From Actinomycetes bacterium (GTDB taxonomy: Bacteria > Actinomycetota > Actinomycetes > Actinomycetales > Microbacteriaceae): a DNA stretch of 14,693 nucleotides. Under the pieces are notes generated by a model. That model did not search any database, was not told the origin of the DNA, and saw only the letters and a list, made by a program, of their open reading frames with translations. A program made the position numbers and the translations under genes. Every line of letters begins with the position of its first letter. Position 1 is the first letter of the stretch. This document shows positions 12,955-14,693 of the stretch, in pieces. The DNA lies in the NCBI GenBank assembly GCA_023436775.1, contig JAEZHW010000017.1, positions 1-14,693 on the forward strand, written 5' to 3'.

Positions 12955-13139
12955 TAGTCGATCTCCTCAACCTTCACGAGGTGGGCAACCGTGCGCACGT
13001 AGCCACGGTTTGCCGGGGTGTCCTCACGGACCACCACGTCACCGATGCGCTTCAGCCCGAGGCTGCGCAGGGTGTCGCGCTGGTTCTGCTTCTCACTGAT
13101 CACAGACTTAATCTGTGTCACCTTGAGGCGCGCGGCCAT
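12954..13139 (-). CDS. rpmD: 50S ribosomal protein L30 (uL30)
   Basis: L30 is a small large-subunit protein. The 61-residue product starts MAARLKVTQIKSVIS and shows QRDTLRSLGLKRIGDVVVREDTPANRGYV and an acidic end, all of which match the bacterial family and its length. It overlaps rpsE upstream and rplO downstream by one base each through TAATG junctions, so the three genes are probably translationally coupled. Confidence 0.97.
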   Translation of the reverse strand: MAARLKVTQIKSVISEKQNQRDTLRSLGLKRIGDVVVREDTPANRGYVRTVAHLVKVEEID

Positions 13140-13831
13140 TATGCGCTCACCTTCTCGGAAGCAGCCTTCTTGGCAGCCTCCGCCTCAGCACGCACCAGGC
13201 GTGCCGGAGCAACCTGGTCGAACTCCAGGCCGCGGCGAGCTGCCACGGCACGAGGCTCTTCGAGCTGCTTCAGTGCCGCCACGGTGGCGTGGACGATGTT
13301 GATGGTGTTCGACGAACCGAGCGACTTGCTCAGCACGTCGTGGATGCCGGCGCACTCGAGGACGGCGCGGACCGGACCACCGGCGATAACACCGGTACCG
13401 GCAGCGGCGGGGCGCAACAGCACCACACCAGCGGCGGCCTCACCCTGCACCGGGTGCGGAATGGTCGATGCCGAACGCGGGACGCGGAAGAAGTTCTTCT
13501 TCGCCTCCTCAACACCCTTCTGGATGGCGGTCGGAACTTCGCGGGCCTTGCCGTAGCCGATGCCCACGGTGCCGTCACCGTCACCCACGACCACGAGGGC
13601 CGTGAAGCTGAAGCGGCGACCACCCTTGACGACCTTCGAGACGCGGTTGATGGTCACCACGCGCTCGAGGAACGGGCTCTTCTCGACCTCGGCGCGGGGG
13701 CCACGGTCACGGCTCGGCTGACGCTCGCGGCTGCCGCGACGCGGCTCACGCTCGCGGCTGTCGACCGAGGCAGTCTCAGCTGCCGCGGAGTTCTGCGCAG
13801 TCACGTCCTGCTCCTTCGTTTCTTCGCTCAC
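13139..13831 (-). CDS. rpsE: 30S ribosomal protein S5 (uS5) with Arg-rich N-terminal extension
   Basis: S5 lies near the mRNA entry channel and affects decoding accuracy. The core spans about residues 51-200: FLERVVTINRVSKVVKGGRRFSF, GDGDGTVGIGYGKAREVP, AIQKGVEEAKKN, GTGVIAGGPVRAVLECAGI and the loop SLGSSNTINIVHATVAAL. The protein is 230 residues against about 166 in E. coli. Residues 1-24 are acidic and polar, and 25-48 are rich in Arg, Glu, Pro and Gly (REREPRRGSRERQPSRDRG). The last 20 are Ala/Lys/Glu-rich. N-terminal extensions on S5 are common in Actinobacteria. The GTG start overlaps the rplR stop (GTGA), indicating coupling. Confidence 0.97.
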   Translation of the reverse strand: MSEETKEQDVTAQNSAAAETASVDSREREPRRGSRERQPSRDRGPRAEVEKSPFLERVVTINRVSKVVKGGRRFSFTALVVVGDGDGTVGIGYGKAREVPTAIQKGVEEAKKNFFRVPRSASTIPHPVQGEAAAGVVLLRPAAAGTGVIAGGPVRAVLECAGIHDVLSKSLGSSNTINIVHATVAALKQLEEPRAVAARRGLEFDQVAPARLVRAEAEAAKKAASEKVSA

Positions 13832-14199
13832 AGCTCCAGCCCACCTTCCCGTGCGCCTTCAGCGATGGCTGCGATGCGGCCGGCGTAGCGGTTGCCACCA
13901 CGGTCGAACACCACAGCGGTGATGCCGGCAGCCTTCGCGCGCTCGGCGATGAGTTCGCCGACCTTGCGTGCCTTGGCGGTCTTGTCTGCGGTCAGGGCGC
14001 GCAGGTCAGCCTCGAGAGTCGAAGCCGAGACCAGGGTGTGACCCTGTGCGTCGTCAACGACCTGGACAAAGACGTGGCGCGAGGAACGGTTGACGACCAG
14101 ACGCGGACGCGCCGCGGTGCCAACGATCTTCTTGCGCAGACGCAGGTGGCGACGACCGCGCGCAGCCTGCTTGCTCTTACCCCGGGTACCGAGTCCCAT
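13828..14199 (-). CDS. rplR: 50S ribosomal protein L18 (uL18)
   Basis: L18 binds 5S rRNA in the central protuberance. The 123-residue product has the basic N-terminus RGKSKQAARGRRHLRLRKKI, then GTAARPRLVVNRSSRHVFVQVVDD, and the C-terminal VVFDRGGNRYAGRIAAIAEGAREGGLEL. Length is normal. The ATG at 14199 lies two bases after the rplF stop. It overlaps rpsE by 4 nt. A hand count gives 92 of 123 codons (about 75%) ending in G or C, sharply lower than most of rplF next door, although both encode highly expressed ribosomal proteins. Confidence 0.98.
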   Translation of the reverse strand: MGLGTRGKSKQAARGRRHLRLRKKIVGTAARPRLVVNRSSRHVFVQVVDDAQGHTLVSASTLEADLRALTADKTAKARKVGELIAERAKAAGITAVVFDRGGNRYAGRIAAIAEGAREGGLEL

Positions 14200-14201
14200 G
14201 T

Positions 14202-14693
14202 CTACTTACCAGCCTTTCCGGCCTTGCGGCGGATCACTTCGCCGGCGTAGCGCACACCCTTGCCCTTGTACGGCTCGGGCTTGCGGATCTTGCGGATGTT
14301 GGCAGCCGCCTCGCCGACGGCCTGCTTGTCGATGCCGCTCACGGTGAGCTTGTTGTTGCCCTCGACCGTGAAGGTGATCCCGGCGGGCGGGTCGACCAGG
14401 ACGGGGTGCGAGAAGCCGAGGGCGAACTCGACCGAGCTGCCCTTCTGCGCCACGCGGTAACCCGTGCCGACGACCTCGAGGCCCTTGGAGTAGCCCTCGG
14501 TGACGCCGACGATGTTGTTGGCGATGAGCGTGCGCGTCAGGCCGTGCAGCGAGCGCGAGTTGCGCTCGTCGTCGGGACGGGTCACGACCACCTGGCCGTC
14601 CTCGAGGGCGACCTCGATGGGAGCGGCGACGTCGAGCTTCAGCTCGCCCTTGGGGCCCTTGACCGTGACCGCGCGGCCGTCGATGTCGACGGT
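14202..14693 (-). CDS. rplF: 50S ribosomal protein L6 (uL6), missing the N-terminus
   Basis: L6 lies near the factor-binding site of the large subunit. The window contains 163 residues; by comparison with family length, about 15 N-terminal residues lie beyond the right edge. It opens TVDIDGRAVTVKGPKGELKLD and contains NSRSLHGLTRTLIANNIVGVTEGY, VVGTGYR, GFSHPV and the signature KPEPYKGKGVRYAGE before a basic end. Codon use changes within the gene. From 14693 to 14259 only 4 of 145 codons end in A or T, while 5 of the last 18 sense codons do. The switch falls close to the most conserved motif. Confidence 0.97.
   Translation of the reverse strand, partial: TVDIDGRAVTVKGPKGELKLDVAAPIEVALEDGQVVVTRPDDERNSRSLHGLTRTLIANNIVGVTEGYSKGLEVVGTGYRVAQKGSSVEFALGFSHPVLVDPPAGITFTVEGNNKLTVSGIDKQAVGEAAANIRKIRKPEPYKGKGVRYAGEVIRRKAGKAGK

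Noticed and set aside
12169..12957. Plus-strand frame giving a Gly/Ser/Leu/Arg repeat protein opposite rplO
   Set aside because: The apparent repeats are the complement of the Ala/Lys repeats of L15, not an independent gene.

Overview
The window is a stretch of actinobacterial chromosome, high in G+C, carrying the distal part of the spc ribosomal-protein operon, the alpha operon and the L13/S9 operon. Almost everything is on the minus strand. In the direction of transcription (right to left) the order is rplF (5' end outside the window), rplR, rpsE, rpmD, rplO, secY, adk, map / infA, rpsM, rpsK, rpoA, rplQ, truA / a small two-helix membrane protein gene / rplM, rpsI, glmM and the start of an ABC-transporter ATPase gene. 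A single plus-strand gene interrupts this order between truA and the small membrane gene. It encodes a 694-residue ECF sigma factor fused to an anti-sigma-type zinc finger, hydrophobic segments and Ig-like domains.

Gene order is typical of Actinobacteria, with two absences. rpmJ is not between infA and rpsM, and rpsD is not between rpsK and rpoA. From memory, the rpsD absence resembles Micrococcales, so that order is my best guess for the middle of the window. Three ribosomal proteins carry low-complexity tails: an Ala/Lys histone-H1-like N-terminus of about 100 residues on L15, a basic-then-acidic C-terminus on L17 and an Arg-rich N-terminus on S5.

Both ends differ in composition from the middle. 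Hand counts of third-position G+C give about 95% for glmM and about 97% for most of rplF, against about 75-83% for rplR, rpsI and truA. This fits either a large recombination or xenologous replacement of the ribosomal block, or a chimeric assembly. A 112-nt imperfect palindrome between rpsI and glmM sits at the left boundary.

The non-coding gaps hold several structured elements. The infA-rpsM gap has two stacked hairpins, and the loop of the second can pair downstream as a pseudoknot just before the rpsM ribosome binding site. There is a UUCG-capped hairpin between rplO and secY, a nested hairpin between rpsK and rpoA, and a 16-bp perfect hairpin between rplQ and truA. Promoter-like sequences precede infA and rplM.

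The housekeeping genes serve translation (ribosomal proteins, IF-1, methionine aminopeptidase, tRNA pseudouridylation), secretion (SecY), transcription (RNA polymerase alpha), nucleotide balance (adenylate kinase) and wall-precursor synthesis (GlmM). The sigma-factor cassette is the accessory element and the likeliest source of new biology. No tRNA, rRNA, CRISPR array or transposase was seen. No gene-free stretch exceeds 300 bases; the longest is the 238-base divergent region at 3056-3293.
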